Assembly (NCBI GenBank): GCA_009839405.1 | Contig: VXPR01000485.1 | Location: 1 to 10,425, forward strand | Length of the DNA stretch: 10,425 nucleotides | Source: Gammaproteobacteria bacterium | GTDB taxonomy: Bacteria > Pseudomonadota > Gammaproteobacteria > Pseudomonadales > Azotimanducaceae | Reading direction: 5' to 3' | In this document: piece by piece, positions 1 through 6,655 of the stretch | Numbering within the stretch: the stretch's first letter is position 1 | Layout of the letters: each line of letters starts with the position of its first letter | Notes under the pieces: model-generated | The model's database searches: none | Seen by the model: the letters and a program-made list of their open reading frames with translations, nothing else | Told to the model about the DNA's origin: nothing | Made by a program: the position numbers and the translations under genes

Positions 1-109
1 CACCTGGCCGCGCTTGGCGCCCGCCGCTTAGCCACCGGGGTGGTTCCCTCGCCGGTGGGGGTTCCTTAAGCGAACCGGTTGGCGCGCGCTCTTAGAGCGC
101 GCTAGTCGT
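1..109. other. Non-coding stretch downstream of holB
   Basis: This stretch lies beyond the holB stop codon and carries no gene that I can recognise. It holds several short palindromes: a hairpin at 84-102 (listed separately), the self-complementary AACCGGTT at 73-80, and CCACCGG at 32-38 facing CCGGTGG at 52-58. A minus-strand GTG near position 42 could begin a truncated reading frame leaving the window (V-A-K-R-R-A-P...), but it has only a weak GAGG about 11 nt upstream. In Pseudomonas, pilZ follows holB; nothing here is long enough to test that. Confidence 0.4.
84..102 (-). terminator. GC-rich hairpin just after holB (possible operon end)
   Basis: GCGCGCTC at 84-91 pairs perfectly with GAGCGCGC at 95-102 around a 3-nt loop, 7 bp past the holB stop. 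It is an 8-bp, almost all-GC stem placed where a terminator or 3'-end stabiliser would sit. No T-run follows on the minus strand, so it is not a canonical intrinsic terminator; it could be a Rho-independent stall site or a processing/stability hairpin. Confidence 0.35.
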
Positions 110-988
110 TTACGAAGTGCGGGGAATATCCAGTTCCAGCCAGTGCAGGAGGAGGCGTTCGACCTGCATCTGGCGGTTGAGCCCGCTGTTGACTTGCGCG
201 GCGCGGTAGATTTCGAAGGCCGTGTCGGCGAAGGCGAGCATTTTGGTGTCTGGTGGGCTCGCGCTGCCGGCTTGGCGAATGAGGCTGTGCACGACTCGCA
301 GCCAGCGCGCCAGCAGGGAGACCAGGTTTTCGTTGCGCAGGCGCTCGGAAAGGGCGGCGAGGTCGGCGGAGGAACGGGCCTGCATGAGGACTGGCCAAAG
401 GGGTTCCTGCTCGCGCTGCACGGCCTCCAGCACATGGTATGGCGCGCCGCCGTATTCGAGCGTGAAGTGCTCGGCGACCGCATGGTCGATGCCTTGCGCC
501 GCAAGCCATCGTATCGCCTGTTTGGTATCCGGGGCCTGCACGACGACGCTCTGGCAACGGCTGCGCACGGTGGGTAGCAGGCGCTCGCTGGCCGAAGTCA
601 CGAGCGCGACGAAGCTGTCCTGCGGCGGCTCTTCCAGTGATTTCAGCAAGGCGTTGGCGGCATTGGGGTTCATGCGCTCGGCTTCGTCGATCACGACGAG
701 CTTGCGTGGCCCTCGCTGTGGGCGCTGGACGAGGAAGTCCGAAACCGCGCGGATCTGGTCCACGACGATAAACGCCGCGTCTTCGGTGGCCACCCAGCGC
801 AAGTCCGGATGCGCGATTCCTCGCGCCGGACGATCATCCTCGAGCGACAGGATCTGTCGCACGAGGTATTCCGCCAGCAAGGGCTCCCCACACCCGCCCG
901 GCCCCTGAATCAGCAAACCGTGGGGCAACCGGCTCGCCATCGCGTCAATCGTCGCGCGAGCGGGTTCTAGCCAAGGCGGCAGGGTCAC
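110..988 (-). CDS. holB: DNA polymerase III delta-prime subunit (clamp loader)
   Basis: This is the delta-prime subunit of the clamp-loader complex, which opens the beta sliding clamp and places it on primed DNA. The 292-aa protein has the AAA+ fold order of the family: degenerate P-loop GPGGCGE (29-35), H-P-D (60-62), Walker-B-like DEAERM (101-106), LLKSLEEPP (114-122) and the SRC motif in R-S-R-C (142-145). Two family features are altered. The P-loop lysine is Glu (delta-prime is typically a non-ATPase), and the four-cysteine zinc module usually found before HPD is missing; only Cys33 and Cys145 remain. The start is a GTG whose first bases overlap the tmk stop by 4 nt (GTGA), which implies translational coupling. 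The overall length, slightly under E. coli delta-prime (334 aa), fits loss of that module. Identity is secure from motifs and the tmk-holB neighbourhood. Confidence 0.93.
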   Translation of the reverse strand: MTLPPWLEPARATIDAMASRLPHGLLIQGPGGCGEPLLAEYLVRQILSLEDDRPARGIAHPDLRWVATEDAAFIVVDQIRAVSDFLVQRPQRGPRKLVVIDEAERMNPNAANALLKSLEEPPQDSFVALVTSASERLLPTVRSRCQSVVVQAPDTKQAIRWLAAQGIDHAVAEHFTLEYGGAPYHVLEAVQREQEPLWPVLMQARSSADLAALSERLRNENLVSLLARWLRVVHSLIRQAGSASPPDTKMLAFADTAFEIYRAAQVNSGLNRQMQVERLLLHWLELDIPRTS

Positions 989-1629
989 CCTTGCGCGTCC
1001 AATCGGCGGACGAACTCTTCGACCGCATCCTGCACAGCCGCAGTAACGACGTCCAAGGCGCGACTGCCGTCGATCACGACGATGCGCGTCTCTCGCTCTG
1101 CGCGCTTCACGAATCCCTCTCGCACGCGACGGTAGAAGCCGCCGTCCTCACGCTCGAAGCCATCGAGTGTACGTTCCTGCATGCGCTCGGTGGAGGTCGC
1201 CGGCGGCACATCCAGGCAGAGCGTGAGATCCGGCCAGCAACCCGGGTGCGTGAAGGCGGCGAGCGCTTCGATGTCGCGCTTGGCGATGCCGCGCCCATCG
1301 CCTTGGTAGGCGAAGGTGGAGTCGGTGAAGCGGTCGCAGACCACCCAGTGCCCCGCCGCGAGCGCCGGTTCGATGACATGGGCAACATGCTCTGCTCGCG
1401 CAGCAAACATCAGCAGCGTCTCGGTGGTGGGTTGCAGGGGAGTTTCGGCATCCAGCAGCACTTGCCGCAGGCGATTGCCCAACGCCGTGCCGCCGGGCTC
1501 CCGCGTCGTCACCACCTCCTTGCCGTGTGCGCGAAGGATTCCTGCCACGCGCTCGGCTTGCGTGGTCTTGCCGGCGCCGTCGGGGCCCTCCAGCGTGATG
1601 AAGCGGCCACGGCGGGTTGCACGGTCCAC
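985..1629 (-). CDS. tmk: Thymidylate kinase
   Basis: The enzyme phosphorylates dTMP to dTDP with ATP, a step shared by de novo and salvage dTTP synthesis in the cytosol. The 214-aa product begins with F-I-T-L-E-G followed by the P-loop GPDGAGKT (15-22). Next come TREPGGT (42-48), the DR(F/Y) motif in CDRFTDST (98-105), and an arginine-bearing LID stretch around 149-170. Length matches bacterial Tmk (about 205-215 aa). The start chosen is GTG at 1629 with only a weak AGG 3 nt upstream; no better start precedes the P-loop. The gene lies between mltG (166-bp gap) and holB (4-nt overlap), the usual gammaproteobacterial order. Confidence 0.96.
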   Translation of the reverse strand: MDRATRRGRFITLEGPDGAGKTTQAERVAGILRAHGKEVVTTREPGGTALGNRLRQVLLDAETPLQPTTETLLMFAARAEHVAHVIEPALAAGHWVVCDRFTDSTFAYQGDGRGIAKRDIEALAAFTHPGCWPDLTLCLDVPPATSTERMQERTLDGFEREDGGFYRRVREGFVKRAERETRIVVIDGSRALDVVTAAVQDAVEEFVRRLDAQG

Positions 1630-1795
1630 TCGCCTAGTGTCCCGCGTCAGAAATGCGTTGAATCAACGGCGGGGCGCTCATTGACTGGGAAATCGTTGGG
1701 AAGAGGAGGATGTGCTGCCCAGACTATCCCCCCGAAAGGTCGGCCAGGACGAGGATTGGGCATCCCGAAATACGTCGAACTGATGGGACGGCACA

Positions 1796-2839
1796 CTAGC
1801 TTCCTCCAAGCTGAAACCGCCGCACGGCGCGGTTGTGCTGCTCGAGGGTGGCGGAGAACTCGCTCGAACCATCGCCGCGGGCGACGAAGTAGAGCGCGTT
1901 GCCGATCTCTGGATGCAGCGCTGCGTGGATGGAGTCGCGACTTGGCAGCGCGATGGGCGTCGGCGGCAGGCCGTGGCGGCTGTAGGTGTTGTAGGGGCCG
2001 TCGGTGTTGAGATGCCGACGGGTCAAGTTGCCGTCGAACGCATCGCCAAGACCATAGATCACTGTGGGGTCGGATTGCAGCCGCATCTGGAGCGTGAGCC
2101 GCCGCAAGAAGACGCCGGCGATGCGCGCTCGGTCGCCGGCGCGGCCCGTTTCCTTCTCCACCAGCGACGCCAGCACGAGCGCGTCCTGGGGGTTCTCGTA
2201 AGGCAGTTCCTTGGCGCGCCCGGCCCATGCCTCGTCCAGCACCGTGTCCATCTGCCGGAGTGCTCGCCCGAGCAGCTCGGACACCCGATGGCCGCGGTCG
2301 AACTGGTAGGTGTCGGGAAAGAACCTCCCCTCGAGCGCCGGATTGCGTGGACTGGTGATGCCAAGGTTGTCCGCAAGTGATTTAGGAGCGGAGTTGGCAA
2401 GATCAAAGTCGATGCGTTCATCCGCTTGAAGCCGGCTGAGCAGGGTCGCCACCGTCTCGCCCTCCTCGATCCGAACGTGGTGCTGCACTACCCGGCCATG
2501 GGAGATCAGGTCCAAGAGGCCATCGGGCGTGATTCCGGGTGCGACGCGGTATTCCCCCCGCCGCATCGCCTCGATGAGGCCGCGCTGGCGGGCTCGGAGC
2601 GTGAGTCGGGTAGTGGCGTCCGTGATGCCCAACTCGCGCATCGTGTCGGCCACCTGCCCGAACGTGGCACCGTTCGGAATGTCGAAGAGGACCGCGTCGG
2701 TCAGGTCCACAGGCGTCTCAGCCCAGCGCTCAAGCCATGCATCGAGGCCCAGGAACGCGGCAAAGCCGAGGGCAAACAAGGTCACCGGGAGCGCAAGCGC
2801 CCGCTTTGTGCGTCCGGACATCCAAGCTTGCCTGGTCAC
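1796..2839 (-). CDS. mltG: Endolytic transglycosylase MltG (YceG-like)
   Basis: MltG is an inner-membrane lytic transglycosylase that cuts nascent glycan strands and is thought to set their length. The 347-aa protein has a basic N-terminus, one membrane segment at about 14-33, a periplasmic LysM-like part, then the YceG catalytic domain. Signature stretches visible are EGRFFPDTYQF (170-180), LASLVEKETG (223-232; Glu228 corresponds to the catalytic Glu of E. coli MltG), LQSDPTVIYGLG (254-265) and the C-terminal ALYFVARGDG (315-324). The GTG at 2839 has GAGG 5 nt upstream; the ATG at 2821 (residue 7) is an alternative that still keeps the membrane anchor. In many relatives pabC lies between fabF and mltG; here only a 127-bp gap is present, with no gene in it. 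Confidence 0.94.
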   Translation of the reverse strand: MTRQAWMSGRTKRALALPVTLFALGFAAFLGLDAWLERWAETPVDLTDAVLFDIPNGATFGQVADTMRELGITDATTRLTLRARQRGLIEAMRRGEYRVAPGITPDGLLDLISHGRVVQHHVRIEEGETVATLLSRLQADERIDFDLANSAPKSLADNLGITSPRNPALEGRFFPDTYQFDRGHRVSELLGRALRQMDTVLDEAWAGRAKELPYENPQDALVLASLVEKETGRAGDRARIAGVFLRRLTLQMRLQSDPTVIYGLGDAFDGNLTRRHLNTDGPYNTYSRHGLPPTPIALPSRDSIHAALHPEIGNALYFVARGDGSSEFSATLEQHNRAVRRFQLGGS

Positions 2840-2966
2840 GCGTGCCTCATGTTCCTAGCGAAGCGCCGGCCTCCTTGAGAGAGCGCCCCAACGTGTCACG
2901 AGAACTGCTCCATGCGAGGAGTCCCAGCCGAGGTTCGCGCGCCGGCGCGAGCCTGCCTAGTCCACT

Positions 2967-4202
2967 CTACACCGCGCTGAAGATCAGTGTGCCGTTGGTG
3001 CCGCCGAAGCCGAAGGAGTTCGACAGCGCTGCGCGAATCGGCATCTCGCGGGATTGGTGGGGGACGTAGTCGAGATCGCAGGCGTCGTCGGGGTTGTCGA
3101 GGTTGATCGTGGGATGCACCGTCTGGTTGTGGATCGCGAGGATGGTGAAGACGGCCTCCACTGCCCCGGCCGCGCCGAGCAGGTGGCCGATCATCGACTT
3201 CGACGAACTCACCGCCACCTTGGTGTCGTCGCCGAAGACCGCCTTGATGGAAAGGGTCTCGGCGATGTCGCCCTGAGGGGTGGAGGTGCCGTGGGCATTG
3301 ATGTACTGCACGTCGTCTGGGCTCAGCCCCGCGTCGCGGAGCGCGTTCTGCATGGAACTCACCGCACCGCGGCCATCGTCGGGCGGGCTCGTGATGTGAT
3401 GTGCGTCGCCGCTCATGCCGAATCCGGCGACCTCGCAGTAGATGTTGGCGCCGCGCGCGCGGGCGCGTTCGTATTCCTCGAGCACAAGCACGGCTGCGCC
3501 GTCGCCGAGCACAAAGCCGTCCCGGTCTCGGTCCCACGGCCGGCTGGCGCGTTCCGGATCGTCGTTGCGGGTGGAGAGGGCGCGCATGGAGGCGAAGCCA
3601 GCCACCGTCACCGGGGAGGTGGCCTGCTCGGAGCCGCCAACCACCATCACGTCCGCTTCGCCGTACTGGATCAGGCGAGCGCCGAGGCCGATGTTGTGCG
3701 TGCCGGTGGTGCAAGCCGTCACGAGGGCGAGGTTGGGGCCTCGAAAACCGTACTTGATGGAGAGGTTGCCAGCGATCATGTTGATGACGCTGGAGGGCAC
3801 GAAGAACGGCGAGACGCGTGAGGCGCCTCGGTTGAGGTAGGTCGAGTGGGTCGCCTCGATGGTGTTGATGCCGCCGATGCCGGAGCCTATGGCGACGCCG
3901 ATGCGTTCGCCGTCGTCCGCTGCGTCCTCGAGCCCCGCATCGCGCACAGCCTGAATGCCCGCAGCCATGCCGTACTGGATGAAGGTGTCGAGTCGCCGCG
4001 CCTCGCGCCGCGCCATGTAGGGCTCGACATCGAAGTCCTTGACGCAGGCGGCGATGGTCACCGACTGGCCTACGGTGTCGAAGGAGTCGATGGTCGCTGC
4101 ACCGCTGCGTCCGGCCAGGGCACTGGCCCATGCCTCGTCGGCAGTATTGCCGATGGGGCAGAGCACGCCGAGGCCGGTCACCACTACTCGCCGCTTGGTC
4201 AT
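2967..4202 (-). CDS. fabF: Beta-ketoacyl-ACP synthase II
   Basis: FabF condenses malonyl-ACP with acyl-ACP in the elongation cycle of type II fatty acid synthesis in the cytosol. The 411-aa protein starts MTKRRVVVTGLG and ends in NSFGFGGTNGTLIF, as in E. coli FabF (413 aa). The thiolase-fold Cys-His-His triad is intact: Cys164 in VTACTTGTHN, His304 in NAHGTSTPQGD and His340 in KSMIGHLLGAAG, with Lys335 beside it. The ATG at 4202 is supported by family length, although no good Shine-Dalgarno precedes it. It follows acpP by 57 bp, and the pairing of carrier and condensing enzyme is conserved. No residue changes suggest a polyketide or chain-length-factor variant. Confidence 0.98.
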   Translation of the reverse strand: MTKRRVVVTGLGVLCPIGNTADEAWASALAGRSGAATIDSFDTVGQSVTIAACVKDFDVEPYMARREARRLDTFIQYGMAAGIQAVRDAGLEDAADDGERIGVAIGSGIGGINTIEATHSTYLNRGASRVSPFFVPSSVINMIAGNLSIKYGFRGPNLALVTACTTGTHNIGLGARLIQYGEADVMVVGGSEQATSPVTVAGFASMRALSTRNDDPERASRPWDRDRDGFVLGDGAAVLVLEEYERARARGANIYCEVAGFGMSGDAHHITSPPDDGRGAVSSMQNALRDAGLSPDDVQYINAHGTSTPQGDIAETLSIKAVFGDDTKVAVSSSKSMIGHLLGAAGAVEAVFTILAIHNQTVHPTINLDNPDDACDLDYVPHQSREMPIRAALSNSFGFGGTNGTLIFSAV

Positions 4203-4259
4203 GCAGAAAGTCCGAAATGTCTTGTAGGGAGTCCCGATGTGGTCGCCTTGGGCGACGGA

Positions 4260-4493
4260 TCAGGTATGCGCTTGTATGTAGTCGATGGCCTCTTTCACCG
4301 TGGTGATGTTCTCGGCTTCCTCGTCCGGAATCTCCGTTTCGAACTCCTCCTCGAGCGCCATCACGAGTTCCACGGTATCGAGCGAGTCTGCGCCGAGGTC
4401 GTCGACGAAGGAGGCATCGTCCTTCACCTCGTCTTCCTTCACGCCGAGTTGCTCGCAGATGAGCTTCTTCACCCGTTCTTCCACACTGCTCAT
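4260..4493 (-). CDS. acpP: Acyl carrier protein
   Basis: AcpP carries growing acyl chains on a 4'-phosphopantetheine arm between fatty-acid synthesis enzymes, PlsX and lipid A/cofactor pathways. The product is 77 aa, very acidic and four-helical, and starts MSSVEERVKKLICEQLG. Ser37 in GADSLDTVELVMALEEEF is the attachment serine. The sequence is almost collinear with E. coli AcpP (78 aa). A GAGGGAG lies 12 nt before the ATG and a GGGA lies closer, so the ribosome site is modest. The gene is set apart from fabG by 267 bp that contains a promoter candidate and palindromes. This fits separate, high-level expression of the carrier. Confidence 0.99.
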   Translation of the reverse strand: MSSVEERVKKLICEQLGVKEDEVKDDASFVDDLGADSLDTVELVMALEEEFETEIPDEEAENITTVKEAIDYIQAHT

Positions 4494-4528
4494 GGTTTCC
4501 CGTCACTCCCTCACAAGGATTTGGATTT

Positions 4529-4566
4529 CGCCGAAGCATCGGCATCGCAAGAGTTTCGCTTCGGCG
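4529..4566. repeat. Inverted repeat in the acpP leader
   Basis: CGCCGAAGC at 4529-4537 is the exact reverse complement of GCTTCGGCG at 4558-4566, giving a 9-bp stem with a 20-nt loop. It lies within the predicted acpP 5' untranslated region, 36-73 nt upstream of the ATG. Its left side shares the 11-mer GGATTTCGCCG (4523-4533) with the larger palindrome at 4642-4684, so the two may be related repeats. Function is unknown; it could be a leader hairpin. Confidence 0.5.
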
Positions 4567-4594
4567 TGTGCCGGGGCGCGAAATCAGGGCGCGC

Positions 4595-4625
4595 ATTATA
4601 CAGCCCGCCTTGGCGTCGCTTTCGA
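4595..4625 (-). promoter_or_regulatory. Candidate acpP promoter with perfect TATAAT
   Basis: On the minus strand a perfect -10 hexamer TATAAT occupies 4600-4595 in otherwise GC-rich sequence. Transcription would start near 4588, giving acpP a leader of about 95 nt. At the usual 16-18 bp spacing there is no good -35; TCGAAA (4625-4620) is 4/6 to TTGACA but at 19 bp. Two direct copies of a 10-mer overlap this upstream zone, so the promoter may depend on an activator. A dedicated acpP promoter inside the fab cluster is known in E. coli. This one is predicted from sequence only. Confidence 0.55.
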
Positions 4626-4637
4626 GTTTGGCGTCGC
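4610..4637. repeat. Two 10-bp direct repeats over the acpP -35 zone
   Basis: TTGGCGTCGC occurs at 4610-4619 and again at 4628-4637, 18 bp from start to start. On the minus strand they bracket the expected -35 region of the TATAAT promoter. Tandem sites at this location are typical of a transcription factor operator, but the motif does not match a binding consensus I can name. Chance repetition in GC-rich DNA is possible. Confidence 0.45.
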
Positions 4638-4641
4638 CTGG

Positions 4642-4684
4642 CACCCTGTCGGATTTCGCCGTCTCGGCGAAGTCCGACAGGGTG
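4642..4684. repeat. 20-bp-stem palindrome between fabG and acpP
   Basis: The arms 4642-4661 and 4665-4684 are complementary at 19 of 20 positions (the exception is 4654 against 4672), with a 3-nt loop. The left arm begins CACCCTGTCGGATTTCGCCG. The stem lies 76 bp downstream of the fabG stop and just upstream of the acpP promoter candidate. There is no T-tract on the minus strand. It therefore resembles a REP-type or mRNA-processing hairpin more than an intrinsic terminator, although it could still attenuate read-through from fabG. Confidence 0.7.
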
Positions 4685-4760
4685 ATAGGGCGGCTTGGGC
4701 TGGGGCAAGAAGCGTTGTCCGAAGGCAACGGTTCGTGCGGCGCTCAGGTGCGTCAAGCAA

Positions 4761-5498
4761 TCACGCCGAGTAAAGCCCGCCGTTGACGTGCACCGTCTCG
4801 CCGGTGATGTAGCCGGCGCCGTCGCTGGTAAGGAAGGACACCGCCGCCGCCACATCCGCCGTCGCGCCCATGCGGCCGAGTGCAATGCGCTCGACCAAGG
4901 CGGCGCGGGCGTCCTCGGCGAGGGCTCGGGTCATGTCGGTGTCGATGAAGCCCGGTGCCACCGCATTCACGGTGATGCCCCGTGCTCCCACCTCCTGGGC
5001 GAGGGCGCGCGTGAACCCCTCGATGCCGGCCTTGGCGGCGGCGTAGTTCGATTGCCCCGCATTGCCCATGCGTGCGACGACGGAACTCAGGTTGACGATG
5101 CGCCCCCAACGCGCCCGCATCATGCCGCGCAGCAGCGGGCGGGTGAGCCGGTACAGGCCCGTTAGGTTGGCGGCGAGCACGTCGCCCCATTGCTCCGGCG
5201 ACATGCGCACAAGCAGGTTGTCGCGGGTGATGCCGGCGTTGTTGACGAGTACGACCGGCGCTCCGCAGCGACTTTGCACGTCGTCGATGGCAGCGGCGAC
5301 GCTGGCTTCATCTTCGAGCCGCAGCACGACGCCAATGCCGGCGCCGCCGAGGGTGTCCTCGATTTCCCGAGCTCCCTCCGCGGTGGTCGCGCTGCCGGCC
5401 ACGCGGAAGCCGTCGGCGATGAGGCGCTCCGCGATGGCCGCGCCGATGCCGCGCGATGCGCCGGTCACCAGCGCGACTCGCGCCGAGCCGTCGCTCAT
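4761..5498 (-). CDS. fabG: 3-oxoacyl-ACP reductase
   Basis: FabG reduces 3-oxoacyl-ACP to 3-hydroxyacyl-ACP with NADPH, the first reduction of each elongation round. The 245-aa short-chain dehydrogenase has the Rossmann motif TGASRGIG (12-19), NNAG (86-89), Asn111, and the catalytic Ser139, Tyr152 and Lys156 (Y-A-A-A-K). Its C-terminus ITGETVHVNGGLYSA is typical of the family. The frame stays open further upstream, but the ATG at 5498 gives the family length. It overlaps the fabD stop by 4 nt (ATGA), so the two are probably translationally coupled. A 267-bp gap with a palindrome and promoter candidate separates it from acpP. Confidence 0.98.
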   Translation of the reverse strand: MSDGSARVALVTGASRGIGAAIAERLIADGFRVAGSATTAEGAREIEDTLGGAGIGVVLRLEDEASVAAAIDDVQSRCGAPVVLVNNAGITRDNLLVRMSPEQWGDVLAANLTGLYRLTRPLLRGMMRARWGRIVNLSSVVARMGNAGQSNYAAAKAGIEGFTRALAQEVGARGITVNAVAPGFIDTDMTRALAEDARAALVERIALGRMGATADVAAAVSFLTSDGAGYITGETVHVNGGLYSA

Positions 5499-6424
5499 GC
5501 CGCGAACTCTGTCAGCGTCGCCTCCAGGGCATCGAGTGTGTCGACGCCGCGCACCACGAGCTTGCGGTCGATGCGTCGCGCCAGACCAGCCAGCACTGCA
5601 CCCGGCCCGCATTCGACAAAGCGCTCCACACCTTGGCCCGCCATGTGCTTCACCGAGTCGGACCAGCGCACCGGCGAAACCAGTTGCGCGAGGAGCTTTT
5701 GGCGGACGCCAGCAGGATCGTCGGCGACAGTGGCGTCGACATTCTGCACGACCGGAATCTGGGCCGGCGCGAGCTCAACTGCAGTCAGCAGTTGGCCCAG
5801 GCTTTCTCCCGCCGGCGCCATCAACTGGCAGTGTGAAGGTACGCTCACATCAAGCGGCACGGTGCGTCGGGCGCCGGCTTCCTGACACGCCGCGATGGCG
5901 CGCTGCACCGCGTCGTGGGCGCCTGCGATCACTACCTGACCGGGCGAGTTGTAGTTGGCTGGCGCCACAACGCCGCCGGCTTTGTCGCAGCAGGCCGCAA
6001 TGACATCGTCGTCGAGGCCAAGAATGGCGGCCATTGCGCCTTCGCCTTCGGGCACCGCAGCCTGCATCAGCTTGCCGCGCTCGTGCACCAGGCGCACCGC
6101 GTCCGCGAAGTCCATGCATCCGGCGGCGGTGAGTGCCGAGTACTCGCCGAGGCTATGACCGGCCGCAATCGCTGGCGCCGCACCGCCCCGTGCGCGCCAC
6201 ACGTCGATGAGGCCCACGCTCACCGCCAGCATGGCCGGCTGGGTGATCTCGGTGCGGTTGAGCGCCTCGGTCGGCCCCTCGCGAATGATGCTGGAGAGAT
6301 CGAACCCGACCGCCTCCGAGGCTTCCTCGAAGCGTTGCGCCAGCACGGCTTCGGATGCGGCAATGTCCGTCGCCATGCCCACGGCCTGTGCGCCCTGACC
6401 CGGAAAGAGAAAGCCCACGCTCAT
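5495..6424 (-). CDS. fabD: Malonyl-CoA:ACP transacylase
   Basis: FabD moves malonyl from CoA to ACP, making the extender unit for fatty acid synthesis. The 309-aa protein equals E. coli FabD in length and shows GQGAQ (9-13), the nucleophile Ser91 in GHSLGEYSAL, Arg116 in HERGKLMQ, and the catalytic His198 in VPSHCQLM. The ATG at 6424 has a strong AAGGAG 6 nt upstream. Directly upstream, where fabH stands in many relatives, is a 240-bp inverted-repeat element whose edge is 2 bp from this ribosome site. The fabG start overlaps its stop. Confidence 0.98.
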   Translation of the reverse strand: MSVGFLFPGQGAQAVGMATDIAASEAVLAQRFEEASEAVGFDLSSIIREGPTEALNRTEITQPAMLAVSVGLIDVWRARGGAAPAIAAGHSLGEYSALTAAGCMDFADAVRLVHERGKLMQAAVPEGEGAMAAILGLDDDVIAACCDKAGGVVAPANYNSPGQVVIAGAHDAVQRAIAACQEAGARRTVPLDVSVPSHCQLMAPAGESLGQLLTAVELAPAQIPVVQNVDATVADDPAGVRQKLLAQLVSPVRWSDSVKHMAGQGVERFVECGPGAVLAGLARRIDRKLVVRGVDTLDALEATLTEFAA

Positions 6425-6430
6425 GCAATG

Positions 6431-6436
6431 CTCCTT
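6431..6436 (-). promoter_or_regulatory. fabD ribosome binding site beside the repeat element
   Basis: AAGGAG on the minus strand (6436-6431) lies 6 nt before the fabD ATG. It is the best-matched ribosome site in the left part of the operon. The terminal repeat of the 240-bp element starts at 6439, only 2 bp away, so folding of that repeat in RNA could affect access to this site. Confidence 0.75.
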
Positions 6437-6438
6437 GG

Positions 6439-6461
6439 TAGCCCGGATTATTCATGAATGC
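6439..6461 (+). repeat. Left terminal inverted repeat of the element
   Basis: This 23-bp arm starts TAGCCCGG and contains the internal palindrome ATTCATGAAT (6450-6459). It matches the complement of 6656-6678 without a mismatch; the identity breaks on both sides (G/G outside, C/C inside), which defines the ends sharply. Confidence 0.85.
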
Positions 6462-6655
6462 CCTACTGCGGACGACGATACACTCGCTGTGGCTGTGCAG
6501 TACTCGTGCGTCCTGCGGACGCATTCGCTCCGGCCCCCTCAACATAGTGCGCAGCTATGCCTGCGCGCCCTTCGGGCGCGTTGGTTCCTCCACTCCGTGC
6601 CTCCTGGCACGCGTGCGCGTCCAGCCACAGCGGCGTCTCGTCGCCCTCGCTACGC

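Noticed and set aside
1..60. Start of pilZ or another gene after holB
   Set aside because: Only about 14 codons from a GTG would be visible, the ribosome site is weak and no family motif can be seen.
991..2010. 339-codon plus-strand frame opposite tmk and mltG
   Set aside because: It spans two unrelated well-identified genes on the other strand and the protein has low-complexity Arg/Gly content, as expected of an antisense frame.
3054..3821. Long plus-strand open frames opposite fabF
   Set aside because: They are antisense shadows of a GC-rich coding sequence with a clear, full-length fabF on the other strand.
4642..4684. Intrinsic terminator for fabG
   Set aside because: The stem is strong, but no run of T follows on the minus strand, so I list it as a palindrome rather than a terminator.
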